This document shows positions 10,241-21,230 of a stretch of DNA of 64,000 bases, one piece after another. The stretch lies in assembly GCA_009760855.2 (NCBI GenBank), contig WPIO01000001.1, positions 9,668,001 to 9,732,000 on the forward strand. The letters run 5' to 3'. Within the stretch, counting starts at the first letter, position 1. Every line of letters begins with the position of its first letter. The DNA is from Cristatella mucedo. Taxonomy: Eukaryota > Bryozoa > Phylactolaemata > Cristatellidae. The notes beneath the pieces are model-generated. The model saw nothing but the letters and a program-made list of their open reading frames with translations. It had not been told where the DNA came from and did no database searches. The position numbers and the translations under genes are program-made.

Positions 10241-11837
10241 ACAAACCACCGAGGAGCTAGCTGTGGATCACGGGCTTCAGACTCGCTGCATATCTGATTT
10301 CTGAAAGTGTCATTTGGCTTTTGGTCTACCTAAGCCTGGCTGATATTGAGTCTAAGACTACAAGGAGAACCACTGACCTACTAACTGTGGTGTGCGTTTA
10401 CAATGACCTTTGCCTGCCAGTATGAAAATGCTGTACTGCACGAGAGATGGCTCATGTGTTCTTGGCTTAACTTAAGCAAAGGATTGTTTTATAATTATGG
10501 CAACTATTAATGTTCATATGTCATTGCTATAGAAGAACACTGGATTCTTCTTCATCAGTAGATTGTGCAAGGGACAGTATTCACCCTCTCACCTGACGCC
10601 AATACAAAATTGCTGACTGCCACTGTTGACGGCACGGTAAAGAGTTATAGTTAAGTATATACCTAGGGCTGTCTTGGTGAGCCGTGCTACTTTTTCTAGA
10701 ATTCATGCCCTCTCTCTTTTGTGTGTGCCGGCTACTTTTAAGTTTTTAGGCTGCAGGCTGTTCAACTGTGCTCGGTTACTGTGCATGTAACGACGTCTAG
10801 CAACCAAATAAGAAAGGAACTAATGGAGAGTGGATGGTCTTCTGATGTAATTGTTTTACATTGTTATGTGTCTCGAAAGCTTGAGGCTGCATTGATATGG
10901 CTGATACCGTGCACTGGAGCCACTATCTTACGTGGCTTCTATTTTGTTTGTATACTCTACTGATTTAAAAATGCCAATCCATTTCCGAGTGACTTTATTT
11001 TACTGCTTGATATAGGACTATATTTTCAACCCACACTTGGTAGACCAGCTAGTTACTTTTCACTTGCCTGCTGAGCACCTTTTGAAATACTCCGTAGTAT
11101 CAAATCATACATGTATTATGGCCTACTGCTTGGGTTAGATATGCCGGTGCCAGTCGTAGCAGCCGGAGAGACCGGAAAAGGTGAAATTCCGATGGTCGAG
11201 GCCTCCCCCCACGGGACTGGCTCAGATGCAGCACTTGTAGTTATCGCCGTATCTAGCCGTGCTAACAAATTAATAAGTAGTTACTATCATATTTAGGTGT
11301 AGGAGCAGCAAAGTCTTCTAGAAAATACCTTTCTCAAGTGGAAAAATACGTTAAAAATGGCGTCTAATAAATATAGGTGTACCTCGATGAAAATGGAAAA
11401 AGTATCGAATGCGGCATGCTTTTATCTGTGCAGCAGATTACCCAGAAAGCTCATCTATGTTTTTTTCGTTGGCCTCCAAATGTAGTGGCTGTGGAGTAGT
11501 TAACAAGTCCTGAGAGATGCCAAAGCAAGGGAGATTTCGGGCCTTCACGAGAGGAAAATGTGGGGACTGCATGTGATAGGCTTGAAGATGGGCAATGCAA
11601 GAGTGCTTATGGCTTCCGATCAGTGTGGACTGCAATTGCAACCAGGTGCAATCGAAACTTTAAAGGAACGGTATTCTCTCTCAAGCAGGCAAATGAACAG
11701 AAAGACGGCAATAAAACCTAAGGTCTTGAACGGATTTGCTGCTGCGAAAGTGTTGCTAGGGCACGTCCAACTTACGATAGGGCTCGCATAGAAAGCATTA
11801 TTGACTGACATAAATACTTACAAATCTCAAATCCTTA
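10241..11837 (+). other. UBE2N 3' UTR and downstream intergenic DNA
   Basis: No further coding sequence is recognised. Candidate polyadenylation signals AATAAA occur at 11366-11371 and 11710-11715. The one overlapping the stop at 10236-10241 is too close to be useful. Which signal is used cannot be decided from sequence. Confidence 0.4.
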
Positions 11838-12160
11838 CGAGACCGTGCATTTAGTTTGTATTCTTCCAAAGCCTGGAACTCCCGACTTAACTAAAATGCA
11901 TCCATTTATGACAGCATTTAGTGGATCTGTTCGCTTCGTCCGTTATGTGTGCTGACACTGCATGCTGCCACTGACCGTACTTGCATGCTGACCCTGTGCA
12001 TGTCACCCCTAACCATGTTATTCCTATTGTTTCTTGAGCATGGTAGACTAACCATTAGATCGTGCTTCCTTTGCAGCAAATGTAAAGTGCCTAGAAAGAT
12101 ATTTGAGTTCTCTGAGGGTGCTATATGAGATGTATTATTATTATTATTATTACTTTATAT
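11838..12160 (+). mobile_element. LINE-A 3' end
   Basis: A degraded RT C-terminus (RAFSLYSSKAWNS-like frame) is followed by the 3' UTR (catgctgccactgacc, gcatgtcacccctaacc). The end reads tgtaaagtgcctagaaagatatttgagttctctgagggtgct and then (ATT)n. It is heavily 5'-truncated. Confidence 0.88.
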
Positions 12161-12728
12161 AAAAAAAAAACATTTGTTTCTAGTGCGATGGCCCTGGGAA
12201 GGGCTAGAATGTATATGACAACACGATAATGATGCTAAGCACTGTAGGTACGAGAATTTGTAACAATGGTCTCAATTACGGCATCTCATCAGCCTCCTTT
12301 CTCATCGGCATCTCGATCTCGTAAGCCTCTATTAAAATAACTGCAACCACCAAGCATGAACCTTCGATCAAACTGAACCCCACTACAAACCTTAAGGATG
12401 CTTTGCAGAGAAGGTCAAGATCGGTAGCTATTCCTATAATTTCATGGGAGGTCATACATGAGGGTCTGTGTTATTGTTAGCCTCACATTGCTCTGTAATG
12501 TACGAGGATTGTGACGTCCAAGCCAATCCACATACAGGAAGTTACAAGAAATCGCGGCGGTGACACTCCCTACGTCATTTAGCATCTCTAGTTTGCACTT
12601 CAGCAGTTGCCTACTCATCTCGCGACACCTATCCTGATAATTAGCCTGGTTTGTTAGTCCGTTATATAATTAATCCGTTTGTATGTTCCTGACGTAAAAT
12701 CTACATTGTTCTTCGTGATAAATTTAAA
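12161..12728. other. Intergenic, no gene recognised
   Basis: Begins with an A-rich tract (about 12160-12170). No open frame or RNA signal stands out. Confidence 0.45.
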
Positions 12729-12805
12729 GTGGGTACATTGCGAGCCGTGGTGATGGCCGTAAAGGCTCTTATGCCGCTATATAAATGAGGCTGTTAAATC
12801 GGCTA
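12729..12805 (+). mobile_element. SINE-A 3' fragment
   Basis: Only the distal body and tail remain (gtggtgatggccgtaaaggctcttatgccgctatataaatgaggctgttaaatcggcta). The tRNA-like head is missing. Confidence 0.8.
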
Positions 12806-13570
12806 ACATTTCAATGCAACCATGGTGGAATGTCAACAAGGAGAGATGATTTGCATATGTAATTGCAACGCCAACTTTAAAGGCTTGAACTTCACCAGAT
12901 TGTGAGCTTATAAGGGTTTTTTCAAAGTGTAGCCATGGCATTCTAGCAGCTTGCACTCACCCTTGGCATGCTACGACTGGTGCTTCCGCTCGGATCAGCT
13001 GAGTTGGCGTTTTACAAACCTGCAAGAGTGGGCGTGATTGACCGGAAGTCTTACTTAGCTTGTCTTTGGTAAAGGGTGGACAGCACACATAGAATCTGGC
13101 CGTTATTCTTCACCTGGGAGTGGGCTTACTATATGGGGCGTGCTCACCAGCTAGGTCAGTGGATACTCATGCCACATTCAAACCCCAAGGTAAGTGTTGG
13201 GCGTATCTCCGTGTACGGGATAATATCTATATAAAAGCATTAAGTTTCCGCCCAAGATTGTCGACCGGCGAGTTTTCACAGCAAAAAACAAAAAGAAGCC
13301 AAGCAAGTAGAGGTCAAAACAGAGGCTGGATGTGAGTTTTGAGCACTTCAACACCCAGGACGTATTTTGGAGTTCTTGCTCGATAATGTGCCTGGCTCAC
13401 CAGCTGGGCTTGGCCTACCACTAGTTCAGCAGGCACTCAGGCCCGCATTGTAATGCAATGCTGAAATTGCCCGTTTTTTTCAGGGACTCAAGTTGGCTAC
13501 CTATTTCAACATTTCATTGGTCTTGTTTCTGACTAATTCACTGCTGTAAAAGGGAAGCGAAAAATTAACA
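12806..13570. other. Intergenic, no gene recognised
   Basis: Contains a 71-codon open frame at 13120-13335 with no recognisable similarity. I do not call it a gene. Confidence 0.4.
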
Positions 13571-13720
13571 TTAGCAGATTCAGCAGCCTCATTTGCTCAA
13601 TTGCAGAAGAGCTTAAGTGGCTAACACTCCCGCTTGCAGTGATCTATAAAGAACTTCCTGATGCAGTGCAGAAACCTTGGATCGGGATCTTGATGGTAAC
13701 TTCGTACTCTACCCAGCTTG
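13571..13720 (-). mobile_element. SINE-A copy, diverged
   Basis: The minus-strand tail and body are clear (ttgagcaaatgaggctgctgaatctgct, cactgcaagcgggagtg). The head and B box are badly mutated. Confidence 0.65.
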
Positions 13721-13908
13721 GCGTGCGGTGCAGTTACAAATAGTAAGATGAGTCAGGATAGGTCAGGATTATGTTATCATCCGGGCAAATAGCGGCCGTC
13801 AAAACAGTAGGTGAACTAAGCTAGACACTGTAATTGCTTATTGTGGATGCAGTTATTGGTGTCTGCATTTAACTCACCTAATGAAACATGAAATGATTTG
13901 AGGGCAAA

Positions 13909-14230
13909 CTAGGGCTATACCAAACATTCGCTTCGGCCGAAGGGTAGCGTCGGGCTGAAAAGTGGTCGCGTGATATCCATTTCCGTGACAGCCACCGAGA
14001 GTGGACTGAAGTAACTCTTTCATAAACATAACGTATGAGAATTATTTCCTCCGTTAACTGTTTACTTCTGGTTTAGATATTGAATTTACTGAACTGCATC
14101 GGTTTCTTTTAAATTGTTAGTGCGGTCGACAGATATATTCTGCACAATATTCTTTTTCGGCCGAATTGTTGGTGGGTCTATTATTCATATTCGGCCGAAT
14201 AGTGAAAATCAACTGATCGGTACAGCCCTG
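13909..14230. mobile_element. Possible non-autonomous DNA transposon (terminal inverted repeats)
   Basis: The left end ctagggctataccaaacattcgcttcggccg and the reverse complement of the right end (cagggctgtaccgatcagttgattttcactattcggccg) resemble each other. This suggests imperfect TIRs with a cggccgaa core around a 320-bp non-coding body. Ends of the CAGGGCTGTACC type are reminiscent of hAT-like elements. I see no clean 8-bp target duplication, so the family call is a guess. Confidence 0.4.
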
Positions 14231-14395
14231 GTGTAGACGCATACCAAGGTAATAGACGGGCAATAGAGAAGCGAGTCGATCACATGTTGAGGGCTTACAA
14301 AGTTCTACGTCTATTCTCTATTGCCAGTCTATTACCTTGATATGCGCCTATACCAGGGCTGTACCGAACAGTTGATTTTCACTATTCGGTGGGTC
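14189..14395. repeat. Long inverted repeat (foldback), arms about 80 bp
   Basis: Left arm 14189-14270 (ttcggccgaatagtgaaaatc ... ggtaatagacgggcaatagagaa) is repeated inverted at about 14313-14395 (ttctctattgccagtctattacc ... gattttcactattcgg). The spacer is about 42 bp. The arms are roughly 85-90 percent alike by eye and would form a stable cruciform or hairpin. Confidence 0.88.
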
Positions 14396-15199
14396 GAATA
14401 GGAAAAATAGTTATTCGTATTCGGCCGAGTAGTGAAAATCAATAGAGAGGTCAACCACGTGTTGAGGGCTCAATGAGAGCTACACCTGGACTGCATCAAG
14501 GACAGCTTGTATATTCCATTCGGTAGAGCAGGCTAACCGGTTAGGATAATTATATTATCAAGAGTATCACAGCACAGTTTCCGCCACCAGAAAGTCTATT
14601 TAGTCTGCAGTGCATACTATAAACTTTTGAGGCATTTCCTCACACACTAAATTGGCGTTCTGTTATTGATCTCATGTAGTTCATAGTTCTAGCCAGGTCT
14701 TTATTAATTTAAAGGAGCTACTGGTAAAACAGATTTTAATTTGAAAGGAGTATGGTGAAAAGATTTAATGTAGCTTTTCATTTCCCGATGGCGTTGGCCT
14801 GCTACGATATTCTTTAGCCAACCAAAGTTGGTAAATTGTAGTGTTCCCATTATCTATTGTAAATTGAACCAACCGCTCAAGCTTGGAGCAGAATCTAGCT
14901 ACTTCTCCGTTTGCTTCGTAGATAAGTTCTGTAAAGCTTAGTTGACTGTGATACTCAATATGGGCTTTGGATAATTTGCCATTGCCACAAAAAGATATGT
15001 ACCACGCCCACTCACTGCTCTCTTGCTGAGAGATCAGCTGACCAGTGCATGAGTAAGAGATGAAGATGTGAGGTATTTGCAGTGGAAGTGGGTGCTCTAT
15101 GTTATTCTGCAGTTTGACCGCCACATTCCTTGGTTATATTGGGTTTTGTTTTACTAGACTGCAGTGAGCAGTCAAAGATTAGTTGTAGCTGAAGAAGCT
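14396..15199. other. Intergenic with one unexplained 119-codon open frame
   Basis: The minus-strand frame 15124-14765 is open for 119 codons and has a normal amino-acid mix (for example YISFCGNGKLSKAH), unlike the low-complexity frames elsewhere. I recognise no family, start context or splice partners. It may be a transposon relic or chance. Confidence 0.3.
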
Positions 15200-15346
15200 A
15201 TTGCTTAGATAAGGTGCTCGCTCTTCACGACCGAGGTCGTGGGTTCGAATCCTACAGTGGGCAATCCTTTAGTGCCAACTACGAGCGGCGGTGATAGCCG
15301 TTAAGGCTCCTGCCGCTACAAAAATGAGGCTTTTAAGCAAGCTAAT
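15200..15346 (+). mobile_element. SINE-A copy
   Basis: Clear head (gataaggtgctcgctcttcacgaccgaggtcgtgggttcgaatcc), body and tail (aaaatgaggcttttaagcaagcta), followed by (ATT)n at 15350-15373. Confidence 0.92.
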
Positions 15347-15566
15347 CATTATTTATTATTATTATTATTATTAGATATTGTCCCAATACGCAAGATTATT
15401 ACACCGATGACTAGAGGGGGCTCTAATAGGTGGTCAGCGAATAAAGGAGAAAATTGTGAACCGTCCTACATCGGCATAGGGCTTCAGCCGTCGATGAATG
15501 GGTACTATGCCTACTCTGTGGGCTTTTACCAGCATACCGTCGCGTCCAACCAGCTGCTGCCCAATA

Positions 15567-16636
15567 ATAATAATAATAATCACTTGATAAAGCGCCCTCA
15601 GAGAACTCAATCTCTTTCTAGGCGCTTTATATTTGCTGCAAAGGGAAACACGATTGAATCGTGAGTAAGATCATGCTTGATAAACAACATGAATAACATG
15701 ATTGGGTGACATGCACAGGGTCAGCATGCAAGTGTGGTTAGTGGCAGCATGCACAGTGTAAGCACGCATAAGCACATCAAGGACGATTCATCTGGGACCC
15801 ACTAAATGCTGTCCTAAATAGGTGCGTTTAAGTTCTTTTTAAATGTGGTCAAGTCAGGGGATGTTGTGACGAAAGTTGGGAGTGAGTTCCAGGCTTTGGG
15901 AGCATGCGAACTAAATGCACGGTCTCCAAAGGATTTGAGGTTTGTACGAGGTATTGGTAAACTGTTGAATTCCGAAAAGCGGGTGGTACGATGCTTGGCC
16001 TGATGGGCTAGTATATCTGAGAGATAGGCTGGAGCCATAGAATGAAGGGACCTAAAAGTGAGCGACAAAACCTTGAAGTCAATCCGTTGCTTGACTGGTA
16101 GCCAGTGCAGGTCGGCGAGAAGTGGAGTAATGTGGCAACTGCGACGCTCACGACAGTCAAGCCTAGCTGCAGAGTTTTGCACCAGCTGTAATTGCCTGAT
16201 TGCACATGCCGGTAGGCCAGCAAACAGTGAGCAACAGAAGTCAAGACGGGATGTCGCAAATGCATGGACCAACTTAGACGTGGTGTCCTTATCTAAACAA
16301 GCCCAAATTTTAGCAATGTTATATAGCTGAAAGTAGGCAGACTTGGTTGTAGAACTGATGTGGTCGTCTAACCAGAGATCGCTTTGGAATATGACACCTA
16401 GATTTCGAGCTGATTCAACTGGAGATATGCTGGCAGAGCCAATTTTGAGCGTCAGTCTTTCCAATTTCTGAATCACTCTGGGTTTGCCCATAACTAATAA
16501 GTTAGTTTTATCATCGTTTAGTTTAAGAAAATTTGCTGCCATCTATATGCAGATGTCATCAATACATGCAGCAAGTGAGTTGAGAGAATTCGATGTGCTC
16601 GAAGGCTGGGAGGGATCAAAGCCAAGGTACAACTGA
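15567..16636 (-). mobile_element. LINE-A copy, 5'-truncated within the RT
   Basis: The (ATT)n tail lies at 15567-15580, then the 3' hairpin and 3' UTR. A 242-codon open frame at 16542-15814 on the minus strand carries the RT downstream of the YADD box: [75 protein letters not shown]. This is the cleanest such frame in the window. The copy stops just after the sequence for QLYL, so the catalytic box is absent. Confidence 0.93.
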
Positions 16637-16789
16637 GCTTCTCATATCGGCTGCTGGACCGGCCGAGGTGAATTAGAGTACTGCCCTTAATCAGGTAGAA
16701 ACTCTCGTTTCTTCAGCTGATGATAGGAAGACTATGAGTAGCCTCCCCCTTCGATAGGGTTTTACTGTGTACGATTTCTTTTTTCGTAT

Positions 16790-18445
16790 ATAATAATAAT
16801 AGGAAATCGTTAGCAAACGAAGGTTTGTTGGCCGCTAAGGAAAGCCCCAACCACGCTTATTGCGGGACGCGACGGTATCCTGGTAAGTTGACCAGTCAGC
16901 ATTGGAATGCCGATGGAGTTAAGATAGTACCCGATCAACGGCTGCGTCTCCATCCGATGTAGTGGTGTTGGGTTCCACATTTCTCATTTATTCGCTGACT
17001 ACCTGCTAAAGCCTCCTCACTAATCATGCATGCAATAATCTTGCCCCCTAGGAGAACCAAATCAATATCCAGGCCCTTTACCATTCGCTGTAAGAAAAGC
17101 AATAGCCAAAGCTTAATTGGCATACACGCACCATGCTTAGATAATCAGGCACAAGCACAAAAGAAGGCACTCAATTTAAATAGTTAATAGAACTCTTGGG
17201 TAGTAACATGCAACTAAATCGTGCACGGGTAAGCGCGTAAAGCGTACGGGGAAAGTTCAATAAAGAACACTGAAAATAGATCTGAACAGGTGCGTCTTTA
17301 GCTACGACTTAAGTTCTGCAAAGTAAATGCCAATGGTGACAGAAGCCGGGGAGGGTTTCAGACTTTCGATGCATGCGAACGGAAGGCCCGATCACATAAA
17401 GATCCCAATTCAGTGCGTGGCGAGCAAGACGCGTCTGGTGAAGTGTGAAGCGAGTGTGCAAGAGCACACTGAGGAAGCAAGGAGGTTAGATAGGCTGGTG
17501 CAAGTGAGTGAAGCAGTAGTGCCGGGTAGACCGGAGAGAATATCGCGAAGTCGATTCGATGTTTAATAGGGACCTAGTAAAGCTCGAACAGATGCGGTGC
17601 GCTGCCGCAGCTAGAGCCGTTGACGACAGACCACTCGAGCTGCCGAGTTATGAACTAGTTGCCGACTATTTAGAGCACGAGCCGGCAGTCTTGTTTGAAT
17701 GGAATTGCAGCAATGTAGACGCCATGTCACAAAGTGCGAACTCGTTTGGCTGTCTCGTGTGTATCAAATTAGGCCGTGATTTTGACAGTATTCTGCTGAA
17801 AGTCGGCCGACTTGACCATTGCAGAAATGTGCTTTCTTATCCAACGACAAGTTGTTTTCGAACAGCATATCCATATTACGCGAAGAGGTCACTTGAGTAA
17901 TGCTAGATAAACCAATCTTGAGGGTTAGTTCCTCCAGCTGGAGCGTGGCACTAGGCTAGCTCATAACTTTTAGGCTGGTCTTACCACCCTTATCCTCATT
18001 AAGCTTTAGAAAGTTAAATGGCCACTGAAGGGCACTTGTCGTTGATTCAGGCTGCAAGGAAATTAAGTGAGATGCTGAGCAAAGCTGAGAAGGGTCAAAG
18101 GATAAATAGAGATGAGTGTACTTGATATAGAAAAGAAAGTCGAAACTGTTTTTGGTGGTCATCTGCCAAAGTGAGAGTATTGATAGGGAAAAAGAAAGAG
18201 GGCCCAAGACTGAACTCAGAGTTACCCAGACTTCAAAGGCTCCCGGATGACCGATAGTCATTTACGTTTACACTCAGACGTCTGTCACTGAGGTATCACC
18301 TATCTTTGTTTAATACTGCGCCAGGGATCCCTAGTCGTGTCAAGATGCGCTTCATAAGGATATGCTGATCAATTGCATCAAATGCTGCTGAGAGATCTTG
18401 AAAAACTAGCAGAAAAGTCATAACCTGGTCAGCATTTTTCAGAAG
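16790..18445 (-). mobile_element. Old LINE-A-related copy
   Basis: Minus-strand matches in LINE order include HRIDF (about 17541-17580), FLKLNEDK (near 18000), and further upstream a stretch equivalent to the AAFDxIDxxxL RT region (about 18350-18410). (AAT)n at 16790-16802 may mark the 3' end. The long plus-strand frames at 17327-17900 are antisense to this relic. Boundaries are approximate. Confidence 0.55.
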
Positions 18446-19974
18446 ATATTTTAGTATCAATTAAAAAAAATATTTTAATATCAAGAAAAACCGAGAAATA
18501 TCTGGAAAAAGCTAAAATAAAGTATTTAAAAAATTTAGATTAACTATTACCAAACAAGCGTATGCCTAATTTTTAATTATAGCCGGTTCAAAATTCTTGG
18601 CATGCTCCACAAAATCTAGGAATTTATCACCGTCGTCTTTCACATTGCGCTTATGGAGCATGGAACTACGGAACTTATTAATAGTGAATTTCTTGTCTAC
18701 CAAAATTGAGACTAAAGATATTGCAGACCGCGCTGATTCAAAATAGAACTGATGTGTTGAGAAAAAAAATAGCAATACCAAATGTAACGTATTCCGCAAA
18801 GCTCCCATTCTAGGAATCTTCACTTCCCAATTCAAGGCAGAAGAATCGCAACAGTAAAAGTTTGTAACAAAGCCTCGGTTGCCTTCTCTGGCTAGGCACC
18901 GGCTAAAAGCATCCAGTGGAGGTCTATTGATAGTACTGCACCATTTTTCTGGCCTCCATATGCTGGTTGCAAAGACCTGGATTTCTATGATGGCTCTAGA
19001 TAAATTCGGATCGCGATAGATACGCCATCTTGGATAGGAAAGCTGTCAATTTCCGGTTATTAGTCGTGTTAGTTGGTTTTCTCTGATCGCGTATTGGAAC
19101 AGATATTATTAAGGAAGCACGATCCGGCTAGAAAGTTAAACTTTCGGAAATCCTCCTGGGCCCGAATCAGAAAGTAAAGAAGGCATCCTTGCATAAGAAT
19201 TGTGGAACAGTGTCACAATCTAGGATCCGCTGAGCAAAGGCATTTACCTCCAGCAGTAATAAAACAAGTGAAAAGTATACGTATTAATTTAGAAGCAAAA
19301 GAAGTTTACTGCATGAAAATGCGGACTCTGTGACAGCAGCTCGGCTTCTTATAAAGGGGCCAAGACATATGTAAGTCACTAAGAATTCTGTGGTGTTTCA
19401 GTTATTCGATTGCAATGTCGAAGCTCTTTTGGTAAATAGAAGGCATGAGAGACTTTTATAATTTACAGACCAAGCCAATGGACTTGCACGGAAAACGTAA
19501 TGAGGCTTGATGAAAAGTTCTTCAAGACCCAATGAAATAGGTAAATCAAGTAATCAAGTGACTCTATGCTAGACAGAGTTAAGAGCCTTTAGCTCTTCAC
19601 TGCAAATAGTACCCCTTAATGCTGAAATGAGAGCACGAATGTAGCCACCTGCAAACAGTCTTCTGCATGAATTCGTTCAAAAAGTAGGTGGTTATCAAAA
19701 AGTACACTTTAGTGCACAAACTCTCTGAACCGGTTGCAGGTTAACGTTGTCAGGAGGGCGATTTTAATTTTTATATGTGGCAAACCAGTTTCTATTAAGG
19801 ACCTCTTTTTAATGAAAAGTGGATTTTTTCTTCGTGGCATAAAAGTTATGGCTGATTGTTTGGATCAGAAGATGCCTGCCCCAAGGGTGTTGTGGAGATA
19901 AGTACAGTAGTAGCTCACCGAGGAAAACTCTTGGGAGCTGTAGGAAGTGGCGAGCTTGCTGGGAGTCACCCTAT
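18446..19974. other. Intergenic, AT-rich, no gene recognised
   Basis: Two near-copies of attttagtatcaa/attttaatatcaag flank 18450-18490. A minus-strand 89-codon frame at 18835-18566 has no recognisable similarity and is not called. Confidence 0.4.
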
Positions 19975-20280
19975 CGTAAGACGATACGGTTTGGACTCAT
20001 TCGGATAGTAGCTATGATTCAAACAACGCCGGAGTCTTGTTCACCACATTGAGCTCTTATTCTGCTTTGAAAAGTGCCGTGGTTGTTTCTATAATAGCTG
20101 CCCGTATGACTCGGTGACCGAGGCACTGGCTGGCCTCATTCGGATAGCTATGATTCAAAAAAAGCTCGAGTCTTGTTCATCACACTGAACTCTTTCTTAC
20201 TCTGTTTAGAAGAGTGCCGCGACTTTTTTTCTGTAATAGCTGCCCGTTTGACTCGGCGATCAAGGTACTGCAGTCGAAGT
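19975..20280 (-). repeat. Tandem duplication of about 140 bp, possibly from LINE-B
   Basis: 19993-20131 and 20132-20275 are two diverged copies of one unit (ctcattcggatag...gctatgattcaaa...gagtcttgttca...gaact/gagctc...ctgcccgt.tgactcgg). The first copy starts with acgatacggtttggactc. This resembles minus-strand LINE-B sequence near 28935 (acgatacggattgaacacgatcgg), so the unit may be duplicated LINE debris. Confidence 0.65.
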
Positions 20281-20917
20281 CGTTAATCGCAATAAGATGA
20301 GCTGTTTCATGAGAATGTGGCGCCGATTCCAAGATTGGACTAGACGAACCGTTCTTAGTACGCCATTTTTTCATTAAGTTTGCTGGTCGAGATCTTTTCA
20401 TGAATATTCCATTCTTTAAGGAAAAAAGAGAATAAGTGAGAGAAGACCGTAGCTACGATCTAGATTTCAAAGGTGGGACCCGGGATTGCGGTCATTAGAA
20501 GGATGACAGGTATCGGCGGCTTGAGAACAGATTCTGCGTCGAACTTCAAGCGAGGTCATAGCTGCGGCTTGCCTACTGCTCTCCACCAATGAGCACTACA
20601 GAACTGCTTTATTAGGATCGACAGAAAGGATCTCTAACGAACGGCTTTTCTTCATTACCGTTTCGACGCTGTCTGTGTAAACCAGGTAAAACTCTACAAC
20701 CCATGGGAGAAGCTTGTGGCTCAGTGGCTGCAGCAGCCGAAAGGGGAGTCGTGGATCTGCCTATCTGTGAGATTGTGCGAAAAACTTTGGTAGGAAACTC
20801 CTCGTCTGCTGTGGGATGCCTTAAGAGACATGCCGTTCATTTTTTACATGCAATTAATTCCCTGTAAGTTCGAAACTCTGCTAGGCTTGTCTGTCGTGAA
20901 TGTCACATCTGTCATTT
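20281..20917. other. Intergenic, no gene recognised
   Basis: No convincing frame, repeat family or RNA motif. Confidence 0.4.
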
Positions 20918-21230
20918 TATGACATATTTCACGGAGCTACACTGGCTTCTAAAGCAGCATACCGACTTCGTGGTTAATTCTCTTAATAGGTTCCTTCATT
21001 CTCATTCTCTGATCTGCGTATCCGAAATACTTCTTAATCAGGTTTTGCCCCCTGTATTAACCCCATATTCTGACTCAAGTCTTTTGGCTGTGAATCGAAC
21101 TACGTCAAATCCATGAGAGAACAGGCTCTCAGTTCACATGCTTCCGAAGCCTGGATTCACTACCGACTGGTGTGACAACCTTGACTTAATGATACTAAGA
21201 CGAAGCTAAGAACCCACCTGCTCCTCGCAG
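20918..21230 (+). mobile_element. Old LINE RT C-terminal fragment
   Basis: The plus frame reads ELHWLLKQHTDFVVNSL, then LLAVNRT and, after a stop and frameshift, KPGFTT. This is the usual order ELHWLPV..RI.FK.L ... R ... AWN..P of a CR1/L2-like RT end. It is too diverged to assign to LINE-A or LINE-B. Confidence 0.55.

Noticed and set aside
17327-17900. Two plus-strand frames that might be a small gene
   Set aside because: They lie antisense to a degraded LINE-A-related RT (HRIDF and LNEDK on the minus strand) and match no protein.
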